From Gammaproteobacteria bacterium (GTDB taxonomy: Bacteria; Pseudomonadota; Gammaproteobacteria; JAPPPA01): DNA of 32,113 nucleotides. Location of the stretch: NCBI GenBank assembly GCA_028817755.1, contig JAPPPA010000087.1, positions 1 to 32,113 on the forward strand. Reading direction: 5' to 3'. The translations under genes were made by a program, and so were the position numbers. Numbering within the stretch: position 1 is the stretch's first letter; the number at the start of each line of letters is the position of its first letter. The notes under the pieces were generated by a model. That model saw only the letters and a list, made by a program, of their open reading frames with translations. It had not been told where the DNA came from and ran no database searches. Shown piece by piece: positions 7,643 to 15,738 of the stretch.

Positions 7643-9505
7643 TTGTTGCTGTCATTGCGCGAGGTGTCGCTGGCGTATAGCCAAACACCGTTACTCAATC
7701 AGGTTAATTTCCAAGTCGATGACGGCGAGCGTGTGTGCTTAGTCGGCCGTAACGGCGCCGGCAAGTCGAGCCTGATGAAAATCATCGCCGGTGATATTGA
7801 AGCCGATGCTGGTGAGCGAAACACCAAAGACCAGCTACGCGTGGCGCGCTTGGTGCAAGACGTGCCGCACGACATTAGTGGCACGATTTACGACGTTGTC
7901 ACCGCAGGCCTTGGCGGTATTGGCGAGTTGATTAACCAATATGAACAAGCCGCCGGGCGAGGTGATTCAGCCGATGTGTTACTACCGCTGCAGCAGCAGA
8001 TTGAAACCCAAGGTGGTTGGGACGCTAAGCGCCAAGTAGATGAAGTGCTGTCGCGTATGCAGCTCGACGGTATGACGCTGTTTGAAAACCTCTCTGGGGG
8101 TTTAAAGCGCCGTGTACTGCTAGCGCAAGCGTTGGCTAGTGACCCGCAATTGCTGCTGTTAGATGAGCCCACTAACCACCTCGATATTGAAGCCGTGCAG
8201 TGGCTAGAAAACTTCATCCGCAACGGCAGTTTTGCGGTGGTGTTTGTCACCCACGATCGGGCCTTCTTAGATGCCATTGCCACACGTATTGTCGAGGTCG
8301 ATCGCGGCAATCTGCATAACTTCCCCGGCCGCTATAGCTTGTACCGAGAACGCAAAGCCGAGCAGCTGGAAATTGAGCAAAAGAACAAAGCCGACTTCGA
8401 CAAAGTGCTGGCAGAAGAAGAAGCCTGGATTCGTCGCGGTGTTAAAGCCCGTACCAAGCGCAATATTGGCCGCGTAAAACGCCTAGAAGATTTACGCGAA
8501 GAAGCTGATGGCCATCAGAAATACCAAAAACGTGCCAGCATTAAGGCGCAAATGGCAGAGAACACCGGCAAGCGGGTTATTGAAGCTAAAAACCTGAGTT
8601 ACAGCATTGCCGGTAAACCACTGGTTAAAGACTTCACCCTCAAAATTCTACGCGGCCAAAAGATTGGCTTGATGGGTCCAAATGGCTGCGGCAAAACCAC
8701 CCTGCTGCGTTTGTTGTTGGGTGAGTTAGAAGCGGATAGTGGCACCCTCATTGAAGGCACTAACCTACAAGTGGGTTATTTCGACCAAACCCGCAAAGCG
8801 CTTAAGCTCGATAAAACCGCGGCATGGAACGTTGCCGAAGGCTACGAGAAAATTGATTTTGATGGCCGCGCCTTGCACGTGTTGGGCTATTTAAAAGCCT
8901 TCCTGTTTACGCCAGATCGCGCTAACTCTTTGGTAGAGGTGTTGTCAGGTGGTGAACGCAACCGTCTACTCTTGGCACGCCTCTTTGCCCACCCTGCCAA
9001 TGTCTTGGTGATGGACGAGCCCACTAACGACCTCGACGTTGAAACGCTCGAGTTATTAGAAGATTTGGTAAACAACTTCGCCGGCACCGTGTTGCTGGTG
9101 TCGCACGACCGGGCCTTTGTGAATAACGTGGTCGACTCGCTGATTGTGTGGGACGGCGACGGCGAGTTTGATTACTTTGTTGGTAACTACGATGACTGGT
9201 TACGCCAACGTAAGCAGGAGCAAAAGGCGCAGCAGGCCAAAGCCGTGCCTGTGGCTAAACCGGCGGCAAAAAAATCCACCAAACTCAGTTACAAATTGCA
9301 GCGTGAGTTAGATCAGCTCCCCGCCACTATTGAAGCCTTAGAAGAAGCTATCGAGGCCGCTGGTGAAGCGATGGCGCAGCCGGAGTTTTTCAAACAGTCG
9401 GCCGACGCCATTACCGCGGCTCAGGCGACACTGGCGGAGCAGCAAGCTGAATTAGAAAACGCATATACCCGCTGGGAAGAATTAGAGGCACAGAAAAATG
9501 GCTAA
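7643..9505 (+). CDS. uup: ABC-F family ATPase Uup
   Basis: A soluble, twin-ATPase ABC-F protein of 620 residues with no membrane segment. Relatives act on the ribosome and affect precise transposon excision. The first ATPase has Walker A GRNGAGKS at 35-42, signature LSGG at 150-153 and Walker B LLLLDEPTNHLD with catalytic Glu175. The second has GPNGCGKT at 345-352, LSGG at 434-437 and VMDEPTNDLD with Glu459. A charged linker separates the two, and the C-terminal coiled coil (about 545-620, starting KLSYKLQRELDQLP) is the Uup-specific DNA-binding tail. The sequence follows E. coli Uup closely, including the ending EELEAQKNG. The start is TTG 7643, about nine bases after AAAGGG; a second TTG follows immediately, so the exact start is uncertain by one codon. 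The stop overlaps the next gene by 8 bases. Confidence 0.95.
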   Translation: MLLSLREVSLAYSQTPLLNQVNFQVDDGERVCLVGRNGAGKSSLMKIIAGDIEADAGERNTKDQLRVARLVQDVPHDISGTIYDVVTAGLGGIGELINQYEQAAGRGDSADVLLPLQQQIETQGGWDAKRQVDEVLSRMQLDGMTLFENLSGGLKRRVLLAQALASDPQLLLLDEPTNHLDIEAVQWLENFIRNGSFAVVFVTHDRAFLDAIATRIVEVDRGNLHNFPGRYSLYRERKAEQLEIEQKNKADFDKVLAEEEAWIRRGVKARTKRNIGRVKRLEDLREEADGHQKYQKRASIKAQMAENTGKRVIEAKNLSYSIAGKPLVKDFTLKILRGQKIGLMGPNGCGKTTLLRLLLGELEADSGTLIEGTNLQVGYFDQTRKALKLDKTAAWNVAEGYEKIDFDGRALHVLGYLKAFLFTPDRANSLVEVLSGGERNRLLLARLFAHPANVLVMDEPTNDLDVETLELLEDLVNNFAGTVLLVSHDRAFVNNVVDSLIVWDGDGEFDYFVGNYDDWLRQRKQEQKAQQAKAVPVAKPAAKKSTKLSYKLQRELDQLPATIEALEEAIEAAGEAMAQPEFFKQSADAITAAQATLAEQQAELENAYTRWEELEAQKNG

Positions 9506-10166
9506 TGACGCAACAATGAAAACCGCCTTGGTTCTAGGCGGTAGCGGGCTTATCGGCCGTATGCTGATTGACGAGCTCTTGGCTTCTGGTCACTACGGCA
9601 AAGTTACCGCCTTGCTGCGAAAAGAACTCAGCGCTGCGCCAGCAGAGTTAGATCAACAGATTGTGGATTTTGAGTCGCTATTAACTGAGCAGTTACCACT
9701 GGTAGCCGATGACGTGTTTTGCTGTTTAGGCACTACGCAGAAAACGGTAGGTGGAGATAAAGATAAGTTCTATCGCATTGATCACGATTACCCAGTGGAA
9801 CTCGCAAAACTGGCTCAAGCCGGCGGCGCTAAGCGTTGTTTTGTTGTTTCTGCTACCGGCGCTAACTCTAAGAGCCGCTTCTATTACAACCGCGTCAAAG
9901 GTGACATGGAGCGCGACCTAAAGACACTGGGATTTGATGCGTTGCATATCTACCAACCGTCGTTATTGATTGGTTCGCGAGAGCATTTAGATCAGCTAAA
10001 TCGCGGTGGCGAATTTGTGGGCCAAAAGTTAATGCCGCTAATGAATCCGTTTCTACAGGGCAGCTTGCGCAAGTTTCGTCCAACGCATGCTACGGCGGTA
10101 GCGCAGGCGATGTGTGCAGATTCAGGCCGCGATAGCCGCGGTGTGGAAATTCATCATTTCGAATAG
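9498..10166 (+). CDS. NAD(P)-binding atypical SDR oxidoreductase (HTATIP2-like)
   Basis: A 222-residue cytosolic Rossmann-fold protein. The N-terminal glycine motif is LVLGGSGLIGRMLIDELL (about 10-27), typical of NAD(P)-binding SDR proteins. CCLGTTQKTVGG and FVVSATGANSKSRFYYNRVKG (the latter at about 118-138, with a Tyr-x3-Lys-like pair) match the HTATIP2/TIP30-like bacterial group often labelled nucleoside-diphosphate-sugar epimerase. The ending IYQPSLLIGSRE is also typical. The ATG start lies inside uup with an 8-base overlap, so the two are probably co-translated. The physiological substrate is unknown. It ends 29 bases before the convergent TetR gene, and only a weak hairpin (AAGCC/GGCTT) lies between. 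Confidence 0.8.
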   Translation: MANDATMKTALVLGGSGLIGRMLIDELLASGHYGKVTALLRKELSAAPAELDQQIVDFESLLTEQLPLVADDVFCCLGTTQKTVGGDKDKFYRIDHDYPVELAKLAQAGGAKRCFVVSATGANSKSRFYYNRVKGDMERDLKTLGFDALHIYQPSLLIGSREHLDQLNRGGEFVGQKLMPLMNPFLQGSLRKFRPTHATAVAQAMCADSGRDSRGVEIHHFE

Positions 10167-10195
10167 CGAAGCGCTAAGCCGCTAGCTGGCTTGTG

Positions 10196-10813
10196 TTAAT
10201 CGCGCGCCTCGGCCATGCGCTCGCTGCCGAGCATAATCATGCGTAATTGCAGCACTAAGCGAGCAGCCAACTCAGAGCGGCTGTCGGCCGACATGCTAAG
10301 CGCATTACCGGCGCCGCCAAAGGTGATCGCCACAATGGCGTCGGCCGTGGTGTAAGCGTCGGCGATGGGGCGCTCCTTCGCTTGGCCTAAGCGTTCTAAA
10401 TCTTCGGCAAGCTCGTTTGTGAAGTAACGGATTTCGGTGCGAATGGCTCGGCGCCAGCTTTCCGAGCCGGTGCCCTGTTCACGCAGCAGCATGTGGAACA
10501 GCTGTGGCTCGCGGGCAATATGATCAAACAATGCGTTTACCGATACGTCCAACACCGACTGGCTCGTCACTAGCTTTTGGCGTGCTTCGCGCATCACGGT
10601 ACGCAGGCTTTGCCCGGCAACATCTACTAGGGCCAGGCCAAGATCTTCCATATCGTCGAAGTGCCGATAAAAAGCGTTGGGTGCCAAGCCAGCTTCGCGC
10701 GCTACCTCACGCAGGCTTAAAGAGCCAAAACTACGCTGTTGATTGAGTAGGCCTAAAGCCGCGTCAATTAGGTTCTGACGTGTTTGTTGTTTCTTGTCTG
10801 TGCGCGTGCTCAT
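10196..10813 (-). CDS. desT: TetR-family repressor of unsaturated fatty-acid synthesis (FabR/DesT type)
   Basis: A 205-residue DNA-binding regulator. The N-terminal helix-turn-helix (about 13-50) contains SFGSLSLREVAREAGLAPNAFYRHF, split here by family consensus as SLREVAREAG then FYRHF, nearly identical to E. coli FabR. The C-terminal part (LLREQGTGS, RTEIRYFTNELAEDL, RLVLQLRMI) also follows FabR. In Pseudomonas the relative DesT senses the saturated/unsaturated acyl-CoA balance and represses desCB. The divergent desC-desB genes here reproduce that arrangement. ATG 10813 follows GAGG on the minus strand. A palindromic box at 10845-10860, 32 bases upstream of the start, suggests autoregulation, and a second box covers the desC promoter. 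Symbol chosen by synteny; fabR is equally defensible. Confidence 0.88.
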   Translation of the reverse strand: MSTRTDKKQQTRQNLIDAALGLLNQQRSFGSLSLREVAREAGLAPNAFYRHFDDMEDLGLALVDVAGQSLRTVMREARQKLVTSQSVLDVSVNALFDHIAREPQLFHMLLREQGTGSESWRRAIRTEIRYFTNELAEDLERLGQAKERPIADAYTTADAIVAITFGGAGNALSMSADSRSELAARLVLQLRMIMLGSERMAEARD

Positions 10814-10844
10814 AACGCAACCTCATCAATGGTTTGCGCATTTA

Positions 10845-10860
10845 GTGTACGCATGTCCAC
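10845..10860. promoter_or_regulatory. Putative DesT/FabR operator, repressor-proximal box (O1)
   Basis: The 16-mer GTGTACGCATGTCCAC is an imperfect palindrome. It is flanked by TTTA and TAAA, extending the symmetry over 10841-10864 with TTTAGTG/CACTAAA arms. It matches the box on the desC side at 14 of 16 positions and resembles the AGCGTACACGTGT half of the E. coli FabR site as I recall it. It lies just upstream of the TetR gene, which fits autoregulation. Confidence 0.65.
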
Positions 10861-10880
10861 TAAAGCTGTTGCCCTAATTT

Positions 10881-10894
10881 ACTGTAAAAACAGT
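10881..10894. promoter_or_regulatory. Inverted repeat in the desT-desC intergenic region
   Basis: ACTGT-AAAA-ACAGT forms a 5-base inverted repeat around an A-tract, between the two DesT-like boxes. The minus strand of this stretch also supplies a TTTACA that could be the -35 of the TetR gene, with CTTTAG 17 bases on. It could be part of that promoter or a binding site for another factor; I cannot tell which. Confidence 0.3.
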
Positions 10895-10933
10895 TACTTG
10901 GCTATTTTCACGCCTCAGCGTTTGTACAAAAAA

Positions 10934-10961
10934 TTGACAGTTTATGTGCTGCCGCTCTAAT
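10934..10961 (+). promoter_or_regulatory. Promoter of desC-desB
   Basis: A consensus -35 TTGACA (10934-10939) and a good -10 TCTAAT (10956-10961) are separated by 16 bases. Transcription would begin near 10968, immediately before the palindromic box at 10973-10988, so a bound repressor would block initiation or early elongation. Confidence 0.7.
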
Positions 10962-10972
10962 CTCTCATTTCA

Positions 10973-10988
10973 GTGTACGCGTGTACAC
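10973..10988. promoter_or_regulatory. Putative DesT/FabR operator at the desC promoter (O2)
   Basis: GTGTACGCGTGTACAC has perfect 6-base arms (GTGTAC/GTACAC) around GCGT. It lies just downstream of the desC -10 box. Its sequence and position match what is known of FabR/DesT repression of unsaturated fatty-acid genes, and the cognate regulator is the divergent neighbour. Confidence 0.75.
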
Positions 10989-11014
10989 CAATGTGACAAT
11001 TGTGAGACAAAGGC

Positions 11015-12127
11015 ATGAATAAGCAGACTAGCTGGTTAGACAAACGCCGGGGCCAAGTAAAGCACTGGGGGCAGGCTTTAGAACAAAGAATGATGGCAGC
11101 GCAGTGGCGCTCGGCGTCGGTCGACATGTTGTCGTTCGCGTTTGAGCCGCTTTGGGGCGCTAAACAAATTCCTGCGCGCGTTGATGCTGTTGAGGCCGAA
11201 GAAGGCGCTACCCACATCTGGTTACGCCCTTCGTTACGCTGGGCTTGGCCAAAGCCGGGTCAGTTTGTGTCGGTGTCGGCACAGCATGATGGTGAGGTAG
11301 TGACGCGTTGTTACAGCTTGTCGGCGCTAGATGCTGCCAACGACCGTATTCGTCTTACGGTGTGCTCCGTAAACGATGGTCTTTTCTCGAATAACATTGC
11401 GCCGCAGTTGGCTGTTGGCACGGTGTTGAAACTATCCCCCGCCACGGGTGACTTTGTTGCCCCGAAACATGCCGCGCCTTTGTGGCTATGTGCGGCAGGC
11501 TCTGGCATTACGCCAATGTTGCCGTTGGCGGAGGCGGCCTTAGCGCAAGGTCAGGCGGTTCGTCTTTTAGCGGTACAACGCGAGGCGCAGCCAGTGTTGT
11601 GGCAAGAGTGGTTGGCCTTACAGCAACGTTACCCGCAGCTATTGCGTTGCGAGCTTTGGTGTAGCGCTGAACAAGGCCGCCCACAAATCCAGGACTTCTC
11701 AGATCGTTTAAACGCGTTGCCTAACAACGTCGAGGTGTTTGTATGCGGCAATAGCGGCTTCCGCGATAGCCTGCAGCAGGCAGTGCAGAATGCCGGCTTG
11801 CCAATGGCGCAGCTGCATATGGAAAGCTTTTATCAAACTAACACGGCGCCTGCCGTAATGGACTCGGCGGATGTGGTGGCGAAAGTTAGTTTGAGCGATG
11901 GCCGTGAAATTCCGGTACGCGAAGGCGAAACCATTTTGCAGGCGGCGAAATCGGCTGGTGTAGCGATGACACATTGTTGCGGCCAAGGTGTTTGCCGCAG
12001 CTGTGAAACCCGCAAAGTGTCGGGCGTGGTGGAAAACCTACAAACCGGTTTAAAGCAGCTGCGTGACGGTGAGTGGATTCTGCCCTGCGTGAGCTTGCCC
12101 ATGGGCAACGTGGAGCTGGCGGTATGA
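11015..12127 (+). CDS. desC: Ferredoxin-type oxidoreductase, electron donor to the desaturase (DesC-like)
   Basis: A 370-residue flavin and iron-sulfur reductase that would pass electrons from NAD(P)H to the desaturase encoded next. An FAD-binding barrel comes first (VTRCYSLSALD, an RxYS motif, about residues 95-105). Then comes a nucleotide-binding domain (LCAAGSGITPMLPLAEAAL, about 158-176). A C-terminal plant-type [2Fe-2S] ferredoxin domain has ligands Cys322, Cys327, Cys330 and Cys358 (CGQGVCRSC, then WILPC). A Trp/Arg-rich N-terminal extension of about 50 residues precedes the barrel, as in Pseudomonas DesC. ATG 11015 follows GAGACAAAGG. The stop TGA overlaps the desB ATG (ATGA), so the two are translationally coupled. 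Controlled by the promoter and operator just upstream. Confidence 0.88.
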   Translation: MNKQTSWLDKRRGQVKHWGQALEQRMMAAQWRSASVDMLSFAFEPLWGAKQIPARVDAVEAEEGATHIWLRPSLRWAWPKPGQFVSVSAQHDGEVVTRCYSLSALDAANDRIRLTVCSVNDGLFSNNIAPQLAVGTVLKLSPATGDFVAPKHAAPLWLCAAGSGITPMLPLAEAALAQGQAVRLLAVQREAQPVLWQEWLALQQRYPQLLRCELWCSAEQGRPQIQDFSDRLNALPNNVEVFVCGNSGFRDSLQQAVQNAGLPMAQLHMESFYQTNTAPAVMDSADVVAKVSLSDGREIPVREGETILQAAKSAGVAMTHCCGQGVCRSCETRKVSGVVENLQTGLKQLRDGEWILPCVSLPMGNVELAV

Positions 12128-13191
12128 CCACGAAAATAGAATGGCCGGTAGAAAAGCTGGATGCGCTGCAAAAAGACCTCGATGAGGTCTTGGCGAAAGA
12201 AATGGCCGACTTGGGTGAAGCTGACGCGCGCCATTTAAAAAAAATCACGGGTGTTGCTCGTTATTGCCATTGGGCAGGTCGTGGCCTGCTGCTATTTAGT
12301 TTTGAGCCGATTGGTTGGGCGCTCGGCGTGGCGCATTTGTCGGCCTACAAAATTCTAGAGAACATGGAAATCGGCCATAACGTATTACATGGCCAATATG
12401 ACTTTTTGGATAACCCTAAATACCAGTCCAAAACCTACGAATGGGATATGGCGCCGACCGCCGCTGGCTGGCAGCACGAACATAACTATTTGCATCACAC
12501 CTATACCAATGTGATCGGTAAAGACCGTGATTTTGGCTATGGCATTTTTCGCATGTCGGATGATATTCCCTGGCGACGAAAGCATTTATTGCAACCGGCT
12601 TATAACGTGTTGAATGCCTTGTTCTTTCAATACGCTATTGCTAATTACTGTGCGGGTGATGACGTCAGCATTGCGCAAAAGGACCGCCGCGACCCTAAGT
12701 GGCGCGGTTATATGGGCAAGCAGCTACGCCATCTACTGAAAGAGTATGTGTTCTGGCCGCTGTTGGCGGGGCCGTTCTTTATGAAAGTGGTGGCAGGCAA
12801 CTTTGCGGCTGACATTATTCGCAATATGTGGGCCTTTGCGGTGATCTATTGTGGGCATTTCGGCACAGATGCGCACACATTCGACGATATTGGCGACAAA
12901 AAAGAACATCGTGGTCGCTGGTATCTGCGCCAACTAATGGGTTCTTGCAATATTAAGTCGGGCAAGTTGATGCAAATTGCTAGTGGCCATCTGTCGCATC
13001 AAATTGAACACCACCTGTTTCCAACCCTACCGGCATGGCGTTACCCGAAAGTAGCTCCACAAGTGCAGGCGGTGTGTGAAAAGCATGGTGTTTATTACAA
13101 CAACCGCCATATGACCACGCAGTTATTTGGTGCTTGGCGCCGAATAGTGAAGTACGCCTTGCCGACGCCGAGTAAGGTGGCCACGGCTTAG
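12124..13191 (+). CDS. desB: Membrane acyl-CoA desaturase (DesB-like)
   Basis: A diiron membrane fatty-acid desaturase of 355 residues. It would introduce a cis double bond into acyl-CoA or lipid acyl chains using electrons from DesC. The three histidine boxes are HNVLH (85-89), HEHNYLHH (118-125, an HxxHH box) and HQIEHH (292-297). Hydrophobic segments lie before the first box (LLLFSFEPIGWALGVAHL) and in the middle (YVFWPLLAGPFFMKVV, NMWAFAVIYCGHFG). The start is ATG 12124, overlapping the desC stop as ATGA; a longer frame from 12073 would run far inside desC and is less likely. The order desT, desC, desB matches Pseudomonas. An intrinsic terminator ends the operon at 13307-13332. Confidence 0.9.
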   Translation: MTTKIEWPVEKLDALQKDLDEVLAKEMADLGEADARHLKKITGVARYCHWAGRGLLLFSFEPIGWALGVAHLSAYKILENMEIGHNVLHGQYDFLDNPKYQSKTYEWDMAPTAAGWQHEHNYLHHTYTNVIGKDRDFGYGIFRMSDDIPWRRKHLLQPAYNVLNALFFQYAIANYCAGDDVSIAQKDRRDPKWRGYMGKQLRHLLKEYVFWPLLAGPFFMKVVAGNFAADIIRNMWAFAVIYCGHFGTDAHTFDDIGDKKEHRGRWYLRQLMGSCNIKSGKLMQIASGHLSHQIEHHLFPTLPAWRYPKVAPQVQAVCEKHGVYYNNRHMTTQLFGAWRRIVKYALPTPSKVATA

Positions 13192-13306
13192 TGCTGCGAG
13201 ACGCAAAGCCTAAAATTGAGCTGTTTATTCTTGCAAACGACCGCTGGCGAACTAGTATTGCTATTAATGGCCGTGACCTGCGGCTATTAGATAGTCTCCT
13301 CCATCT

Positions 13307-13332
13307 GCCCCACCGCCTTGGGGCTTTCTTTT
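13307..13332 (+). terminator. Intrinsic terminator after desB
   Basis: GCCCCA-CCGCCT-TGGGGC followed by TTTCTTTT: a 6-base GC-rich stem, 6-base loop and a U-rich tail, 116 bases after the desB stop. The rest of the 211-base gap to the next gene holds a short perfect hairpin (GCGCTG-C-CAGCGC, 13355-13367), no convincing promoter boxes and no gene. Confidence 0.8.
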
Positions 13333-13402
13333 GCCTGTTTGATTTGTCGCCCTTGCGCTGCCAGCGCGGGTACACTGCTGCCATCATATTTTGGAGATAA
13401 GC

Positions 13403-14203
13403 ATGGGCTTTGAATACAAGGGCGCAACGGCGCTGATTACGGGTGCGTCGTCTGGTATTGGTGAGGCGTTTGCCAAAATTTTGGCCGAGCGAGGCTGCAA
13501 CCTCATTTTGGTTGCTCGTTCTGAAGATGTTTTGAATCAGCTCGCCGGTGACTTGCATGATGACCACGGCGTGACGGTAGACGTGATGGCGGCGGACCTA
13601 AGTGAAGCCGTGAACTGCGCCAATGTGGCAGATGCCGCAGATGCTTTGGGGCGTCGTGTAGACCTGCTTATTAACAATGCCGGTTTTGGCACCATGGGCC
13701 CATTTGTGAAAGCTGATGCTGACCGTGAGCGCCAAGAGATTGATTTGAATGTCACGGCGTTAACCGACTTATGCCATGCGTTTTTACCGGGCATGGTTGA
13801 ACGCGGCCAAGGCGCGGTGATTAATGTGGCTTCTACGGCCAGCTTCCAGCCGATGCCATATCTGGCGGTTTATGCGGCGACTAAGGCTTATGTGCGTTCA
13901 TTGTCCGAAGCTTTGCATGCGGAGTGTAAAGATCGCGGCGTTACTGTTACCGCGCTATGCCCAGGCCCTGTTGCGACCAATTTCTTCGAGGCTACTCAGT
14001 CAAAAGATATTGACGGTATGGTGAAGAAAGTCGCAGGCATTATGATGACTTCCGAGCAGGTAGCTTTGGATGCGCTGAAGGCGATGGAAAAAGGTCGTGC
14101 AGTTGTGGTGCCGGGTGCGCCGAATAAGCTGGGTGCAATGGCGGCGTCGTTAACGCCAAACCGTATGCTCACCAGCATCATGGCAAAAACAATGAAAGGC
14201 TAA
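13403..14203 (+). CDS. Classical short-chain dehydrogenase/reductase
   Basis: A 266-residue NAD(P)-dependent cytosolic oxidoreductase. The cofactor motif is TGASSGIG at 13-20, the NNAG motif is at 91-94, and the catalytic set is Ser144, Tyr157 and Lys161 (YAATK). The LCPGPVATNF segment follows. ATG 13403 has GGAG six bases upstream; an in-frame TTG at 13391 would precede that site and is rejected. It belongs to the broad DltE/YqjQ-like group, whose substrates cannot be told from sequence. It is a single gene, bounded by terminators on both sides. Confidence 0.9.
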   Translation: MGFEYKGATALITGASSGIGEAFAKILAERGCNLILVARSEDVLNQLAGDLHDDHGVTVDVMAADLSEAVNCANVADAADALGRRVDLLINNAGFGTMGPFVKADADRERQEIDLNVTALTDLCHAFLPGMVERGQGAVINVASTASFQPMPYLAVYAATKAYVRSLSEALHAECKDRGVTVTALCPGPVATNFFEATQSKDIDGMVKKVAGIMMTSEQVALDALKAMEKGRAVVVPGAPNKLGAMAASLTPNRMLTSIMAKTMKG

Positions 14204-14215
14204 CGCTTTGTACAG

Positions 14216-14246
14216 TGGCCAGCTTGGGGAAGCTGGCCATTTTATT
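14216..14246 (+). terminator. Intrinsic terminator after the SDR gene
   Basis: TGGCCAGCTT-GGGG-AAGCTGGCCA followed by TTTTATT: a perfect 10-base stem with a four-base loop and T-run. It begins 12 bases after the SDR stop and ends 11 bases before the comM start, so it also rules out the longer comM reading frame from 14215. Confidence 0.92.
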
Positions 14247-14256
14247 GGGGGACATT

Positions 14257-15738
14257 TTGGGGTTATCAAAAGTATTTACCCGGGCCTTAAAGGGCTTGGA
14301 TGCGCCAGCAGTGGTAGTTGAAGTGCATGTGTCTGGCGGCTTGCCGACGATGAACTTAGTGGGCTTGCCAGAAGCGGCTGTACGAGAAGCGCGTGATCGC
14401 GTGCGCAGCGCTATTCAGAACAGTGGTTTTGAATTTCCTGCGAGTCGTGTCACGGTTAATTTGGCCCCCGCCGATATTCCCAAAGAAGGCGGTGCTTTTG
14501 ATGTGCCCATAGCGCTGGGTATTTTGGCTGCGACAGGTCAATTGAATGCAGATGCGTTGGATGATGTTGAGGTGCTGGGTGAGCTGGCATTAAACGGTGC
14601 GCTGCGACCAATTAAAGGCGCTTTGCCGGTAGCGATGGCGGTTGCCAAGGGCCAAAGGGCGTTGGTTTTGCCAGAAGCCAGTGCTGCCGATGCCGCCTTG
14701 GTACAGGATTTGTCAGTGCACTATGCTCATCATTTGGCCGATGTGGTGGCGGCGTTTAATAGTGGCAAAGCACTGTCTCGGTTCACGCAGAGCGAGCCGA
14801 GCAACGAGCTGTTGTCGCAGTTAGATATGGCTGATGTTAAAGGCCAACAGCAAGCGAAGCGGGCTTTAATGGTTGCTGCTGCGGGGAGTCATAACGTGTT
14901 GATGGAGGGGCCGCCGGGCTCTGGAAAATCGATGCTAGCCAAGCGTTTGCCCAGTATTTTGCCGACCTTGAGTAATGCTGATGCGTTGGAGGTGGCAGCC
15001 ATTCGTTCTTTGTCTGGCGCGCCGATTTCAGCAGACGAGATGCATCTGGCGCCATTCCGCTCGGTGACATCATCCGCTTCTCAGGTTGCTCTTTTGGGAA
15101 GCAAAAATCCGGGTGAGATCACCTTGGCGCATGCTGGCGCATTGTTCATGGATGAACTGGTTGAGTTTCCCCGCGCATGCTTGGAGGCGTTAAGAGACCC
15201 GTTAGAGAACGGCTATATCGATATTTCTCGTGCGGCGTATAAGTATCGGTATCCATCTCGCTTCCAGCTTGTGGCAGCGATGAATCCTTGCCCTTGCGGC
15301 GATCCCGACAACTGTCGCGATACGCCAGATCAAATTGCACGTTATCGGGCAAAGCTATCTGGCCCGATATTGGACCGTATTGATGTGCATTTGCATGTGC
15401 CGAGAGTGAAATATCAGGAACTGAAAGATTCGTCGTCTGGTAGCAACAGTAAAACGCTGCGTGGCCAAGTGGTTGCCGCACGTGAGCGACAGTTGGCACG
15501 ACAAGGTAAAACCAATGCTTGGCTTAGCGCGGCGGAAATTGAAAAAATTGCTAATCGCAGCGAGGCGGCGGAAACCTTATTGGAAAATGCGATGACAAAG
15601 CTTGGCTTAACGGCGCGTGGTTATCATCGTTTATTGAAAGTTGCACGAACGATTGCAGATTTAGATGCTAGTGAACAAATTGCAGCTGAACATATGGCGG
15701 AAGCGATTGGTTATCGCCAGCTAGACCGTTGGCACTAG
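14257..15738 (+). CDS. comM: ComM/YifB-type Mg-chelatase-like AAA+ ATPase
   Basis: A 493-residue hexameric helicase-type ATPase. In transforming bacteria ComM drives branch migration of incoming DNA; the gene is widespread outside competent species too. An N-terminal Lon-like ChlI fold (VSGGLPTMNLVGLPEAAVREARDR; NLAPADIPKEGGAFD) leads to the AAA+ domain with Walker A GPPGSGKS at 218-225 and Walker B LFMDEL with Asp299-Glu300. Then come AMNPCPCG and the arginine-containing sensor region near LSGPILDRIDVH. The start TTG 14257 gives MGLSKVFTRALKG, which aligns with the E. coli start MSLSIVHTRAALG, and has GGGGGA four bases upstream. The stop shares CTAG with the convergent GGDEF gene. Confidence 0.93.
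   Translation: MGLSKVFTRALKGLDAPAVVVEVHVSGGLPTMNLVGLPEAAVREARDRVRSAIQNSGFEFPASRVTVNLAPADIPKEGGAFDVPIALGILAATGQLNADALDDVEVLGELALNGALRPIKGALPVAMAVAKGQRALVLPEASAADAALVQDLSVHYAHHLADVVAAFNSGKALSRFTQSEPSNELLSQLDMADVKGQQQAKRALMVAAAGSHNVLMEGPPGSGKSMLAKRLPSILPTLSNADALEVAAIRSLSGAPISADEMHLAPFRSVTSSASQVALLGSKNPGEITLAHAGALFMDELVEFPRACLEALRDPLENGYIDISRAAYKYRYPSRFQLVAAMNPCPCGDPDNCRDTPDQIARYRAKLSGPILDRIDVHLHVPRVKYQELKDSSSGSNSKTLRGQVVAARERQLARQGKTNAWLSAAEIEKIANRSEAAETLLENAMTKLGLTARGYHRLLKVARTIADLDASEQIAAEHMAEAIGYRQLDRWH

Noticed and set aside
10167..10195. Terminator between the HTATIP2-like gene and the TetR gene
   Set aside because: Only a 5-base stem (AAGCC/GGCTT) is present and no T-run follows, so it is too weak to list.
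12073..12123. Longer DesB start inside desC
   Set aside because: ATG 12124 overlaps the desC stop as ATGA, a normal coupling arrangement; the extension encodes the ferredoxin tail region in another frame.
13191..13400. Open frame of 69 codons after desB
   Set aside because: It runs through an intrinsic terminator (13307-13332), has no ribosome binding site and no recognisable sequence.
12980..13567. 195-codon minus-strand frame across desB and the SDR gene
   Set aside because: It is antisense to two confident genes and crosses a terminator; composition is basic and shadow-like.
14215..14256. Longer N-terminus for ComM starting at 14215
   Set aside because: It would place the start codon against the perfect terminator hairpin 14216-14246, and the extra residues have no counterpart in ComM. 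TTG 14257 aligns with the E. coli start.
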